A stretch of 64,000 nucleotides of DNA from the NCBI RefSeq assembly GCF_003977615.1, contig NZ_RYZR01000006.1, positions 248,001 through 312,000 of the forward strand, in the 5' to 3' direction. This DNA is from Dyella dinghuensis (lineage in GTDB: Bacteria > Pseudomonadota > Gammaproteobacteria > Xanthomonadales > Rhodanobacteraceae). Positions 1-9,001 of the stretch are shown here, piece by piece. The stretch's first letter is position 1; each line of letters begins with the position of its first letter. The notes beneath the pieces are model-generated. The model was not told the origin of the DNA. It did no database searches and saw only the letters and a list, made by a program, of their open reading frames with translations. The translations under genes were made by a program, and so were the position numbers.

Positions 1-1245
1 ATCATGGGTGTCGGCGTGGCCGCATCGATGACGACGTATGCCGTGTTTCGCGCTGTGTCGGGCAATCCCCTGCCGGACAAGTCGGCGCAATTGTTTGTGC
101 CGCAGATCGACAATCTCGGACCGCAGAACGGTTCGACGCACAATCATCTGCCCGATGCGCTGACCTATCGCGACGCGATGGCGCTGATGCATGCGCGCGT
201 GGCGAAGCGTCAGACAGCGATTTATCCGGTGCTGGAAAATGTTATTCCTCAGGATGGCACGCATCGCCCCTTTGCCGCCAACGGCTACGCAGCGTATGCC
301 GACTTCTTTCCAATGTTCGAGGCAACGTTTCTGTATGGCAACGGTTGGTCCGACGATGACGACCAATCGCAAGCCAATGTCATCGTGATCAGCCAGCGTC
401 TCAATCAGCAGGTGTATGGCGGCGTCAACAGTGTCGGACGTGCGCTGAATGTGGACGGGCACGACTATCGTGTTGTTGGTGTCATCGACGATTGGAACCC
501 GCAACCGCGCTTCTACGACGTCAACAACAGTACGGGCTTCGGCGACGCGCCGGATTTCTACCTGTCGTTTACGCGCGCTATAGCGACGCAGACCGGAAGC
601 AACGGCAACAACAGCTGCGCCGGCTCCATCCACTCTTTGGCGCCCGGATGGGATGGTTGGTTGAGATCGGAATGCGTGTGGGCGTCGTTCTGGGTTGAAT
701 TGCCGGACGCGTCCGCCGTACAGCGATACAACCAGTTTCTGAGCGGCTACGTAGCGGAACAACAACGTAGCGGGCGCTTTCATTGGCGCGCCGATACAAA
801 GCTTTTCACGTTGACGGACTGGCTCGATCACGAAGGCGCAGTACCACCAGAGACCAAGGTTTCATTATTGGTGGCAGCTGGCTTTCTGCTGGTTTGCCTG
901 GTCAACACCGTTGGGCTGTTGCTGGCCAAGATCATGCGTCGTGCGGGCGAAATCGGCGTGCGTCGCGCATTGGGTGCGTCGCGCGGTGCGATCTATCGGC
1001 AATTCGTTGCCGAAGCTGCAGCCGTGGGGATGGCGGGTGGCCTGCTCGGATTGTCGCTTACCGCATTGGGCATGCTGGGCACCGATCTGTTGTTCGATCC
1101 GGCGATTGCGAAGCTCGCCCGTCTTACGCCCGCTTTGGTTTTGTTGACGGTCTTCGTCGCCATGCTTGCAACCGTGATTGCGGCGCTTTATCCGGCGTGG
1201 CGCGCGGCACACGTACAGCCATCGCTGCAGCTGAAATCCCAATAA
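1..1245 (+). CDS. ABC transporter permease, MacB/FtsX type (5' end outside window)
   Basis: Inner-membrane permease of the MacB/FtsX family, which moves substrates or mechanical signals to the periplasmic side using a separate ATPase. The window opens inside its first membrane helix: the frame is open from base 1 and the ATG at base 4 sits in hydrophobic GVGVAASMTTYAVF sequence, so the true start lies upstream. A periplasmic MacB-like domain of about 250 residues follows, then the C-terminal FtsX domain with three hydrophobic segments and the typical EIGVRRALGASRGAIYRQF loop. The next permease gene begins about 10 bp after its stop, so the two are co-transcribed. The ATPase is presumably upstream, outside the window. 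Substrate unknown. Confidence 0.9.
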   Translation: MMGVGVAASMTTYAVFRAVSGNPLPDKSAQLFVPQIDNLGPQNGSTHNHLPDALTYRDAMALMHARVAKRQTAIYPVLENVIPQDGTHRPFAANGYAAYADFFPMFEATFLYGNGWSDDDDQSQANVIVISQRLNQQVYGGVNSVGRALNVDGHDYRVVGVIDDWNPQPRFYDVNNSTGFGDAPDFYLSFTRAIATQTGSNGNNSCAGSIHSLAPGWDGWLRSECVWASFWVELPDASAVQRYNQFLSGYVAEQQRSGRFHWRADTKLFTLTDWLDHEGAVPPETKVSLLVAAGFLLVCLVNTVGLLLAKIMRRAGEIGVRRALGASRGAIYRQFVAEAAAVGMAGGLLGLSLTALGMLGTDLLFDPAIAKLARLTPALVLLTVFVAMLATVIAALYPAWRAAHVQPSLQLKSQ

Positions 1246-1255
1246 GGTGCACGAC

Positions 1256-2479
1256 ATGCAGATCAGGCCGATTCTCTCCGCGCTGCGTCATCACAAGGCT
1301 GGCACGATTTTGATCGTGTTGCAGATCGCGTTGACGCTCGCCATCGTCTGCAATGCACTGTCGATCATTCATCAGCGCGTAACGCGCCTGTCGCGACCCA
1401 GTGGCTTGGACGAAGCCGACGTATTGGTCATTCAGAATCAATGGATCGGCCGACCTTCGATGCAACAGGTACAGGCCTTGATGGCATCCGACCTTGAAAC
1501 ATTGCGTCGCGTGCCCGGCTTGATGGACGCGTATGCAACCAATGGTTATCCGCTGGGAGTGGACGGTTGGTCCAAAGGCGTACGCTATACGATGGATCAG
1601 CAAACCGCGACGTCGCCGTCTGCGATTTATTTTGCCGATGATCATGCGCTGGCGACGCTCGGTTTGAAGCTGATAGCCGGGCGCAATTTCCGCGCCGACG
1701 AAATCGCTGCGATGGCCGCGCGCGATACTTTGCTGCCACGCGTGGTGATCGTCACCAAGGCGTTGGCAGACAAGTTATTTCCGGATGGCACAGCGGTAGG
1801 CCGACAGATCTGCGTCGGTAGCGCGCCACCCAGCACCATCGTGGGCGTCGTGGAACATATGCAGACGTCCACCGGCACGTTCTCGCAAGCCTGGGACGAG
1901 CGTTCCTTGCTGGTTCCATTCCGCTTGCTCGATGGCAGCACTTCGTACGTAGTGCGTGCACGACCGGGCGAATTGACATCGGTGCTGCGTGATGCGCCAC
2001 AGGCCCTTATTGCTGCCAATCCGCTGCGCGTGATCGGCGACAAGGATATCAAGCCGTACGCAACGATCAGGGCCGACGCCTATCGCACCGATCGTGGCAT
2101 CGCACTGCTGATGGGGATTATCTGCGTGGTGCTGCTTGGCACCACGGCGGCCGGAATTGTGGGGTTGACCAGCTTCTGGGTAAGTCAGCGCCGCAAGCAC
2201 ATCGGTGTGCGCAGGGCTTTGGGCGCAACCAAGCACGATATTCTCAGTTACTTCTGCACGGAAAATCTGTTGCTGAGCGCAGGTGGGGTCGCGATCGGCG
2301 CACTGTTGGCCGTTGCGCTGAATGCGCTACTCGTCGATCAATTTGAGATGCAACGGCTGTCGTTGAACTACATCGTTGCGGGAATGATTGTGGTGGTGCT
2401 GCTTGGGCAATCGGCTGTGTTCGTTCCCGCATGGCGGGCGTCGCAGTTGCCGCCGGTGGAAGCGACCCGCTCGGTTTGA
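1256..2479 (+). CDS. ABC transporter permease, MacB/FtsX type
   Basis: Second FtsX-family permease, probably the partner of the gene just upstream. The N-terminal helix (ILIVLQIALTLAIVCNAL) is followed by a periplasmic domain and three C-terminal helices with the loop KHIGVRRALGATKHDILSYF. The family works with a cytoplasmic ATPase in macrolide, peptide or lipoprotein export; the substrate cannot be read from sequence. A GTG at 1247 is in frame, but TAAGGTG at 1243-1249 looks like the ribosome-binding site for the ATG at 1256, which I chose. That places the Shine-Dalgarno sequence over the stop codon of the upstream gene, suggesting translational coupling. Confidence 0.9.
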   Translation: MQIRPILSALRHHKAGTILIVLQIALTLAIVCNALSIIHQRVTRLSRPSGLDEADVLVIQNQWIGRPSMQQVQALMASDLETLRRVPGLMDAYATNGYPLGVDGWSKGVRYTMDQQTATSPSAIYFADDHALATLGLKLIAGRNFRADEIAAMAARDTLLPRVVIVTKALADKLFPDGTAVGRQICVGSAPPSTIVGVVEHMQTSTGTFSQAWDERSLLVPFRLLDGSTSYVVRARPGELTSVLRDAPQALIAANPLRVIGDKDIKPYATIRADAYRTDRGIALLMGIICVVLLGTTAAGIVGLTSFWVSQRRKHIGVRRALGATKHDILSYFCTENLLLSAGGVAIGALLAVALNALLVDQFEMQRLSLNYIVAGMIVVVLLGQSAVFVPAWRASQLPPVEATRSV

Positions 2480-2522
2480 GTCAGGCCGCTCGGTTTGAAT
2501 CAGGTGCGTTTGCGTAGTGTCG

Positions 2523-3164
2523 TCAGTAATCGCGAATATCCAGCGCTATAAAGCAACGCGCGCTATATCCCTGCTCTGTTGACGGCCAATTCAATTGAGC
2601 CAGCAAGCGATCACCACCGGCCCATGGCTGGTTATCCAGCAACGCCTCCGCAACGACCGAACCGTCATCGGCACGGCGATGGAACAGCCGGATCCAGTGC
2701 AATTCGCCGCTCAATGATTCATTGCGCAAGGCGTCGTGCAAAGCCGGCAACAAACCTTCGGGCGCAGCGACATCATCGCGGCTGAGCGCCAGTGGGCCGA
2801 CAAATACGTCCCAGGACCGCATGCCCAATTCCCAGCTTTGCAGCTGAATGCGCCGATCGTCGGTGACGTACCAGCATGCGGCCAACAGCACATACAAGAC
2901 ATTGCGCTGGAATGCGGCAAGCGCATCGCGCATACCGGCGTTACCGCCTCCGCTGCCGGCAAAGCTTTCCTCGATGTGGCGCTCTTCGCTGATCACCACG
3001 TCGACATCCAACCGGCCCGGCGTACCTGCCGCACCCTCATGCCAGCTGGCACGCACAGCAGGAAAATCGCCATCGGTGACCAACCAATCTTCATCCACTT
3101 CAAGCTCCACATCGTGGCGCTCGAACAGGCGGAGCAAGTCGGTTTGCAGGGCGTTGTCGTTCAT
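2523..3164 (-). CDS. DUF6348-like protein of unknown function
   Basis: Soluble acidic protein of 213 residues with no signal peptide. It resembles the DUF6348 type of bacterial protein (my recollection of the family, not searched). Visible features are an N-terminal LLRLFERHDVELEVDEDWLV segment, a Gly-rich turn, a hydrophobic helix (VLYVLLAACWYV) and a Trp-rich C-terminal half. The frame extends 21 codons further upstream, but AGGAG at 3173-3177 lies 8 bp from the ATG at 3164, which fixes the start there. It converges with the FtsX permease pair and stands alone. No catalytic motif is visible and I do not assign a function. Confidence 0.7.
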   Translation of the reverse strand: MNDNALQTDLLRLFERHDVELEVDEDWLVTDGDFPAVRASWHEGAAGTPGRLDVDVVISEERHIEESFAGSGGGNAGMRDALAAFQRNVLYVLLAACWYVTDDRRIQLQSWELGMRSWDVFVGPLALSRDDVAAPEGLLPALHDALRNESLSGELHWIRLFHRRADDGSVVAEALLDNQPWAGGDRLLAQLNWPSTEQGYSARCFIALDIRDY

Positions 3165-3277
3165 CGGAATAACTCCTAAGCGGCGAGCCGCGATGGCCAA
3201 CCCGCTGGTTGGAGTCGAGCCAGTCAATGTTAAAGGTTCTTGGCTACGCGACCCAACTTACATGTCTCGGATTTTCT

Positions 3278-3874
3278 TTAGTCCGATGAAAAGGCCTGCT
3301 GCAGCGCCTCACGCCCATCCTTCAGAATTTCATCGGCGAGGGCGGGATCAGCCTCGACGACGGCGCGTGAAAGTACCAGCGATCCGACCATCTGACTGAA
3401 CAGCGCGATGACTTTTTTTCTTTTCTCTTGCGCATTCTCGCCGTCCATCACGCTCATCATCTGATCGAAATTCCATTCCAGTCCTTGCGCATAGCGCTGC
3501 CGCGCTTCCTTGCCAAGCCGGCGAACATCGCCGGCGTATGCGATCAAGGGACATCCCGTTTCGATGTTGGTGAGGTGGTCGGCGGAGAGGTACCAATCCA
3601 TGTATTCCTTCAGGGGGTCGCTCGCCTTTGCCTTCGACGCCTCGATACCGCCGACGAGCTGGACCGCGCCATCCTCCAACGCCTTCTCCATGACGGCGGA
3701 AACCAGGTCGTCCTTCGATTTGAAGTGGTTGTAAAAGCCGCCCTGGGTGAAGCCGGCGGCCTTGGTCAGCTCCGCCAGCCCTACCGCGGCCTCGCCCCGC
3801 TCGCGGAAAAGCTTTTCCGCTGCCGTGACGATTGCCTTTTTGTTTTCAATGGCTTGCTGCTTGGAAACGCCCAT
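3278..3874 (-). CDS. TetR/AcrR family transcriptional regulator
   Basis: Dimeric repressor of the TetR family, 198 residues. The N-terminal helix-turn-helix (about residues 12-60) contains GLAELTKAAGFTQGGFYNHF, a standard TetR recognition helix; the rest is an all-helical ligand-binding and dimerisation domain with TetR_C-like GCPLIAYAGDVRR. The frame runs 16 codons further upstream, but an AGGAG at about 3882-3886 supports the ATG at 3874. It is divergent from the SnoaL-like/SDR pair, and two near-identical palindromes lie in the shared intergenic region, so it most likely represses itself and that pair. Ligand unknown; regulators of this subtype often respond to small electrophiles, which is inference. 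Confidence 0.9.
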   Translation of the reverse strand: MGVSKQQAIENKKAIVTAAEKLFRERGEAAVGLAELTKAAGFTQGGFYNHFKSKDDLVSAVMEKALEDGAVQLVGGIEASKAKASDPLKEYMDWYLSADHLTNIETGCPLIAYAGDVRRLGKEARQRYAQGLEWNFDQMMSVMDGENAQEKRKKVIALFSQMVGSLVLSRAVVEADPALADEILKDGREALQQAFSSD

Positions 3875-3920
3875 ATCGCTACTCCTGGCCCATCCCGATC
3901 GACGGTTCATCGCAAAATAC

Positions 3921-3936
3921 AATGGTGATCGCCATT
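3921..3936. promoter_or_regulatory. candidate TetR operator O1
   Basis: Sixteen-base imperfect palindrome AATGGTGATCGCCATT, symmetric apart from one base pair. A second copy in the opposite orientation is at 3974-3989. The length and symmetry suit a TetR-family operator. It lies 46 bp upstream of the regulator start codon. Binding itself is inference. Confidence 0.7.
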
Positions 3937-3973
3937 GACATTTTTCTGCGGTGGTGCCAGTCTACACCATGTC

Positions 3974-3989
3974 GATGGCGATCACCATT
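3974..3989. promoter_or_regulatory. candidate TetR operator O2
   Basis: Sixteen-base near-palindrome GATGGCGATCACCATT. With flanks, 3971-3990 is the reverse complement of 3920-3939 with one mismatch in 20. The centres of the two sites are 53 bp apart, about five helical turns, so dimers on the two sites would face the same side of DNA. This is consistent with cooperative repression of both divergent genes. Confidence 0.7.
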
Positions 3990-4104
3990 GTCTTTCGAGC
4001 CCAGCACCGCGCAACCGAACGTTCGGCGTTGAGGGCCACATCGACGAATCCAGGCTCGCGGCGCCCCGTCACCTGAGCCATCAGCCATCGAAGAGGAAAC
4101 GACC

Positions 4105-4506
4105 ATGTCAAAGACATCGCCCGAACAGAACAAGGCTCTTGTCATCGAGGCGTTCGACACGCTGTTCAACAAGCGCGACTACGCAGCCGCCGAGCGTTTC
4201 TGGTCCGACACGTACATCCAGCACAGCGCACACATCGAACCGGGCCGCGATGGTTTGTTCAATTTGATTCGCAGTATTCCCAGCAGCTTGCGTTACGAGC
4301 ACGGCTTGATCATGGCCGAAGGCGATTACGTCATCGTGCATGGACGGTTCTCCGGTCACGGGCGCCCGGCCGCATGGATCGCCGCGGATGTCGTGCGTAT
4401 CGAAAACGGCAAGCTCGCCGAGCACTGGGATGTGTTGCAAGACGAAGCCACGCAAACCGAATCCAAAAGCGGATTGCCGATGTTCGGCAATCGCTTTCCC
4501 TCTTGA
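4105..4506 (+). CDS. SnoaL-like / NTF2-fold protein
   Basis: Small cytoplasmic protein of 133 residues with the NTF2/SnoaL cone fold, close in style to COG4922 predicted SnoaL-like aldol-condensation proteins: NKALVIEAFDTLFNKRDYAAAERFW, then HSAHIEPGRDGL, and a C-terminal half ending EHWDVLQDEA. Members bind small hydrophobic molecules and some catalyse isomerisation or cyclisation; the substrate is unknown. GAGG upstream of the ATG is a good ribosome-binding site. The SDR gene starts 21 bp after the stop, so the two form an operon transcribed away from the TetR gene. Joint regulation through O1/O2 is inferred. Confidence 0.85.
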   Translation: MSKTSPEQNKALVIEAFDTLFNKRDYAAAERFWSDTYIQHSAHIEPGRDGLFNLIRSIPSSLRYEHGLIMAEGDYVIVHGRFSGHGRPAAWIAADVVRIENGKLAEHWDVLQDEATQTESKSGLPMFGNRFPS

Positions 4507-4527
4507 TCTCATCCTAGGAGAACGCTC

Positions 4528-5286
4528 ATGAAACTCACTGGCAACACTATCTTCATTACCGGCGGTGGTTCGGGTATCGGCCGCGGACTGGCCGAAGCGC
4601 TGCACAAGCTCGGCAACAAGGTCATCATCGCCGGCCGCCGGCGCAGTCATCTCAATGCGGTGATTGCGGCCAATCCCGGTATGGAAGCGGTCGAACTGGA
4701 CATTACCGATCCGGCCAACATCGAGAGCGTTGCGGCAAAGTTGATCGCCGACTATCCCGAACTCAATGTGCTCATCAACAACGCAGGCATCATGCAACCG
4801 GATAGCGTTGCCGGAAAGATCGACGACGCGTTGTTGACATCGACGATGGCAACGAACGTGCTGGGCCCGATCCGCATGACATCGGCACTGATCGAGCATT
4901 TGAAGGGCAAGAAACACGCGGTAGTGGCGTATACAAGTTCGGTACTTGCTTTCGTACCCCTGGCCGTAACCGGTATCTATTCCTCGACCAAGGCTGCGCT
5001 TCATTCCTATGTATTGTCGCAGCGCTTCATGCTGCGTAACACTAACGTTCGCGTCCTTGAGATTGCCCCGCCGTGGGTGCGCACGGAACTCATGAACAGC
5101 CAGGAAGCCGAGCAAGCCATGCCGCTGGATCAGTTCATTAGCGAAACGATGGCGGTGCTAGGCACCGATGCGGATGAGATCCTTGTCGATGGCGCTAAGC
5201 CATTCCGCAACAACGTTGGCCCGAACGAGCACGGCTTCGTCAACGGCTTTAACGAGCAGGCACTCGCAATCTTTGGTGGCGCGTAA
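4528..5286 (+). CDS. SDR family oxidoreductase (DltE-like)
   Basis: NAD(P)-dependent short-chain dehydrogenase, 252 residues, full length for classical SDRs. The nucleotide-binding motif TGGGSGIG is at residues 11-18, NNAG at about 84-87, the serine in AYTSS near 138, and the catalytic Tyr151 and Lys155 in YSSTK. The C-terminal half (NVRVLEIAPPWVRTEL) resembles the DltE/COG3967 branch, whose substrates are mostly unknown carbonyls. AGGAG precedes the ATG. It is the second gene of the TetR-controlled pair. A 6-bp hairpin (5317-5334) without a T-run follows the gene and might end the transcript. Confidence 0.9.
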   Translation: MKLTGNTIFITGGGSGIGRGLAEALHKLGNKVIIAGRRRSHLNAVIAANPGMEAVELDITDPANIESVAAKLIADYPELNVLINNAGIMQPDSVAGKIDDALLTSTMATNVLGPIRMTSALIEHLKGKKHAVVAYTSSVLAFVPLAVTGIYSSTKAALHSYVLSQRFMLRNTNVRVLEIAPPWVRTELMNSQEAEQAMPLDQFISETMAVLGTDADEILVDGAKPFRNNVGPNEHGFVNGFNEQALAIFGGA

Positions 5287-5431
5287 GCGAGCGGTTGCCG
5301 ACGTGCGAATACGCGCAGCGCCAGGGAAGGCGCTCACGCATTAGCAATTGCCGTTCTGTGGAGGCTTGCGAAAGGTTTAAGCTGAGAACAGGGAACGTCG
5401 TAGCGTTGCAGTGACGTGCCACGCCAGATGC

Positions 5432-6922
5432 TTATTGGAATTCCACCGAGTCAAGAAGTCCGAGCTGCACGGCTTTCAACGTCGCCGCCGCACGCGTTGT
5501 GCACCCAAGCTTCCGGAAGACGCTTTCGACATGTGTCCGAACGGTACTGGGACTGATCGATAGTTTGAGTGCGACAGCCTTGTTGCTTGCGCCCAGGCTT
5601 ATGCAACGCAGCACATCCTTTTCGCGCTCGGTAAGGAGATTGGTGTTGGTGCTCACCGGATGAGGTTGAAATGAAAGTCGTCCTGCATCCAAAGGAAACA
5701 GCGCTCCGACAGCAATAGTGCACAAGCGCCCCTTTCGCGACTCTTCACCCATGAGCTGCCGCACTTCATCCGATGTCAGCGCACCACGCCAGGGCCGCGG
5801 TCGGGAAAGCGCAGCCTTGGCAACCGCCGCCGCCAACACGCGCGCTTCGAGCGGAATGTCATCCGCCGTCAGTCCCCGGTAATAGCCCGAACCGTCTGAC
5901 CGCTCATACGCCAGTGACGCGAGATTAACTTCGTTTTCAAGCGAACGAAGAAGTCTGCCGGTGCGGCCGGTCCAATATGGCACCAGGCGCACACGCTCCC
6001 AGGCGGACTCGGGCAGCGCACATGGCATATCCCAAATCATGTTCGGCACCGCTGCCCTGCCAATGCCGTGAATAAGCCCCGCGCGATACAGGCGATCTTG
6101 CGTGGACTTGGCCAAGCCAAGTTGCTGGGCCGCGGTTTTTGCAAAGGCCGCCGCCAATCGGGAATGCCCTGTCATCCACGGCATCTTCAGGTCGATAACG
6201 TCGGCGAGGATTTCCAGCGGCGCCGTTTGTTCAAATCCATCGTTGCAGACGCCGTCGACATCGTCTGTCATTTTTACGTTTTCGAGTTGGAGAAACCATG
6301 ATGGCGCCTGTGTGACGGCCGATTCGACCATGTGTCCCGGATACTGTTTGCCGGCTCGTTGACGCACCAATTCACAGGCACGCTCCAAGCCATACAGACG
6401 ATTGAAAATTTCCAGATCGCTCGCGATGCATGCGAAGTAGACGGACGATGGAACGGCGCTTCCGGAGAGACCTTCCGGCGCACCGCTGCCATCGAAGCTC
6501 TCAAAAAGATGTCGCAATGCGAACTGCACTTCTTTGCTGAGACCGAGAAGACCTGCGATGTCGCCGGCGATTTCGCAATGGATTTTCGATAACGAGAAGA
6601 AGGCCGCACCTTGCGCGTGTGTCCCGGACTTGAAACCGGTCTCGGGAGATTGCATAGCCAGCAGCGACTTGCGCTGGGCCACGTCATCGCCAAATGTTTG
6701 CGCGAACTCGTGCGCGTTCGCCGTGCATCCGGACCATCGCAGTAACGCAACGAGGAACGTTTCGGTACACAGATCTTCATACCGCTCACTTTTTTGTGCG
6801 AGCCGGCTGGCGATCCACGCCGTGCGCCAGGAATGATCGGTCGGCTGACCCATCGCCAGATCGCCAACAAAGGCAATGGCTCGAATCGCATCGAAGAGAG
6901 GCACTTCGGAAGTTGTGCTCAT
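5432..6922 (-). CDS. tandem degenerate HD-GYP domains fused to LuxR-type DNA-binding domain
   Basis: Predicted cytoplasmic transcription regulator of 496 residues. The architecture seen is two successive HD-GYP-like halves and a C-terminal LuxR/FixJ helix-turn-helix (about residues 425-490, LLTEREKDVLRCISLGASNK). The first HD-like region has DHSWRTAWIASRLAQ and FDGSGAPEGLSG; the second has TGHSRLAAAFAKTAA, HGIGRAAVPN and SDGSGYYRGL. HD-GYP enzymes hydrolyse cyclic di-GMP through an HDxGK metal site. Here that reads HGIGR in the second copy and is not recognisable in the first, so catalysis is doubtful and nucleotide sensing is a possibility. No receiver domain is present. The gene is single and divergent from the secreted hydrolase gene. 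Confidence 0.8.
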   Translation of the reverse strand: MSTTSEVPLFDAIRAIAFVGDLAMGQPTDHSWRTAWIASRLAQKSERYEDLCTETFLVALLRWSGCTANAHEFAQTFGDDVAQRKSLLAMQSPETGFKSGTHAQGAAFFSLSKIHCEIAGDIAGLLGLSKEVQFALRHLFESFDGSGAPEGLSGSAVPSSVYFACIASDLEIFNRLYGLERACELVRQRAGKQYPGHMVESAVTQAPSWFLQLENVKMTDDVDGVCNDGFEQTAPLEILADVIDLKMPWMTGHSRLAAAFAKTAAQQLGLAKSTQDRLYRAGLIHGIGRAAVPNMIWDMPCALPESAWERVRLVPYWTGRTGRLLRSLENEVNLASLAYERSDGSGYYRGLTADDIPLEARVLAAAVAKAALSRPRPWRGALTSDEVRQLMGEESRKGRLCTIAVGALFPLDAGRLSFQPHPVSTNTNLLTEREKDVLRCISLGASNKAVALKLSISPSTVRTHVESVFRKLGCTTRAAATLKAVQLGLLDSVEFQ

Positions 6923-7191
6923 TCAAAGCAGCTTATAGGCCCATAAGACGGAACTGAAAAGTCTATGAGGATCGCCCCAGTCCCCGGCATCGGACATTTG
7001 ACCGATGCAAGACGAACGCCCCGGCACCGCAAGCTAGTCCCACTCAACCGCTCCGGGATGCACGGTTTTGCCCGCACGTCCCGATGCCCCACTCCCCCGA
7101 GCACTGACACGGCAGCTCTCATGGGCCGATGCGGACAGCGAAACGGCGCCGTTGACCGCATGCAACTTATCGCGCCGTAGGAGCTTCATCT

Positions 7192-7965
7192 ATGAATCTG
7201 AGTAAGTATCTAGTGGCTGGCATGGTCGCCGGCGCGATCTTGACGACTGGCGGGGCTCATGCCGCCGGTGCACGTCCTTCGGTTGTGTTGGTCCACGGAG
7301 GCTTCGTAGACGGCTCGGGTTGGGAGAGCGTCTACGACATCCTCAAACACGATGGCTATGACGTCAGCATTGTCCAGAATCCGACCAGCTCGTTGGCCGA
7401 TGACGTCGCCTTTACGCGTCGCGTGCTCGACAAACAGAGCGGCCCGGTCGTGCTGGTGGGTCACTCCTACGGCGGCGCAGTCATCACCGAAGCGGGCAAT
7501 GCCGACAACGTCAAGGCGCTCGTGTACATCACGGCGTTTGCGCCGGATGCCGGCGAATCCGTACAGGCCTTGATCTCGCACCCCGTTCCCGGCGCGCCGG
7601 TTCCACCGATCCTGCCGCCGGACAACGGCTGGTTGATGTTGGACAACGCCAAGTTCGCCGCGGCATTTGCCGGCGATCTGCCGCCGAAGAAAGCGCAATT
7701 CATGGCTGACTCGCAGGTGCCGTGGAATGTCGCAGCACTCGCCGGAACGATCTCAACGCCAGCATGGAAATCCAAACCGAGCTTCTATCTCGTCGTCGAT
7801 GGCGATCACATGATTCCGGTGGAAGCACAACGTGCCATGGCCAAGCGTGCAAACGCGACGGTCATGAACACCAAAGGCAGCCACGCGATCTATGTGTCGA
7901 ACCCGAAAGTCGTCGCGGCGCTGATCGAACAAGCCGCGAAGCATGTAGAGACTGCCTCGAACTAA
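7192..7965 (+). CDS. secreted alpha/beta hydrolase
   Basis: Exported esterase-like alpha/beta hydrolase of 257 residues. The signal peptide is residues 1-25 (LVAGMVAGAILTTGGAHA), then the oxyanion-type HGGFVDGSGW, the nucleophile elbow GHSYGG with Ser92, an acid residue in VVDGDHMIP and the catalytic His in KGSHAIYVS. This is the same subfamily as the gene at 38931-39623, but here the nucleophile is intact. AGGAG is 9 bp before the ATG. The gene is followed at once by a factor-independent terminator, so it is monocistronic. Substrate unknown; small esters or lactones are plausible for the family. Confidence 0.88.
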   Translation: MNLSKYLVAGMVAGAILTTGGAHAAGARPSVVLVHGGFVDGSGWESVYDILKHDGYDVSIVQNPTSSLADDVAFTRRVLDKQSGPVVLVGHSYGGAVITEAGNADNVKALVYITAFAPDAGESVQALISHPVPGAPVPPILPPDNGWLMLDNAKFAAAFAGDLPPKKAQFMADSQVPWNVAALAGTISTPAWKSKPSFYLVVDGDHMIPVEAQRAMAKRANATVMNTKGSHAIYVSNPKVVAALIEQAAKHVETASN

Positions 7966-7982
7966 GCGTTCGTAGCGCCACT

Positions 7983-8011
7983 GAAGGCTCCGTAAGGGGC
8001 CTTCTCTTTTT
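7983..8011 (+). terminator. intrinsic terminator after the secreted hydrolase
   Basis: GAAGGC (7983-7988) pairs with GCCTTC (7999-8004) around a 10-base loop and is followed by TCTTTTT. It begins 17 bp after the hydrolase stop codon. Confidence 0.75.
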
Positions 8012-8104
8012 CTGTGAAAAAGTAGGCCTAACTTCCGTTTTGATTCGGAAGCAGGACGTCTTTCGATTTCGCCCACATCACGGTGCCTGGAATAGACGCA
8101 AAAA

Positions 8105-8701
8105 TTAAGCTTTTGCCGAGTTCAACGCGCCGCCTACAGAAACACGAGATGTCTGTTCTCGTATCAGAATGAAACTCGCGTAGTTAAACCATCCAAACAT
8201 CGGGATGGTAGCGATACGTTGCGTCAGGCCATGAATCGGTTTTGGATCCATTCCTGTCATCAGTGCCCACATGTAAATCAGGGCAAGACAGCTCGCAATG
8301 AGTGAAACATGATTTTTTCTATTTAATTCTGCGGCGAAAAAAGCCGGAACAACAATGATCGATAGACCGATTGCGTACATGCCGTGCAAAGGGCTACCCA
8401 TTGTGAATATGCCGTTTGAAACCATGCTTAGGCCAAAAATTGCTGCGGTCACAGCTGTAAATGGCATGCGCGGGCGCGGGGATAAAATTACGGCTACAGC
8501 AAATCCAACAATGGACAGGCCACTGATGATGGCGCCCAGGCGGCAAGCCAACGATATTTCTGGAGACAAGAGTTCCAGTTCGCTCATGTGCTGCTGAATC
8601 GACGAATATCCCGGCGCAAATAAACCGGCCATCATCGGTATAAGCATTCCAAGTAGCGGCAACACCATACCCTGGCGAAGCAAAAGCTGGCGCATAAACA
8701 T
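8105..8701 (-). CDS. DUF998-type integral membrane protein
   Basis: Polytopic inner-membrane protein of 198 residues with about six hydrophobic segments. The first is LPLLGMLIPMMAGLFAPGYS, followed by IQQHMSELELLSPE, which is the conserved YS...Q..SEL signature I associate with DUF998. Function is unknown for the family. ATGs at 8701 and 8695 are both possible and the ribosome-binding site is weak. It is alone and faces the hydrolase terminator. Base composition looks slightly more AT-rich than its neighbours. No transporter or enzyme motif is visible. Confidence 0.75.
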   Translation of the reverse strand: MFMRQLLLRQGMVLPLLGMLIPMMAGLFAPGYSSIQQHMSELELLSPEISLACRLGAIISGLSIVGFAVAVILSPRPRMPFTAVTAAIFGLSMVSNGIFTMGSPLHGMYAIGLSIIVVPAFFAAELNRKNHVSLIASCLALIYMWALMTGMDPKPIHGLTQRIATIPMFGWFNYASFILIREQTSRVSVGGALNSAKA

Positions 8702-9001
8702 GCTCTGTAATTGCCCTTTGAATAGGCCATGCTAACAACAGCGATGACGTCGCTGAATAGGGCATTTGGCCTGGAACACAATGGATTTGTATTGCCGACT
8801 GCCCGTGCACCCGTTTTGCATCGAAAGCGGGAAGCGTCATGCTCGCCAATACCGCTTCAATTCAAGGCGGAATCGATCCCTCGGGCAACGCTTCCAACAC
8901 CGGCTGCATCTGGACCATGAGCGTCCTTCCATCCGCGGTCCGACGCAGCTTCATCTTTACTTGGTGCTAATCACCAAGAGTCCCGCAATAGGTGGCTTGC
9001 T
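8702..9001. other. intergenic gap without a convincing gene
   Basis: About 300 bases between two minus-strand membrane-protein genes. Short frames exist on both strands, but none has a ribosome-binding site or protein-like composition. I see no hairpin-plus-T-run or repeat here. It probably holds only the promoter of the DUF998-type gene. Confidence 0.5.
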
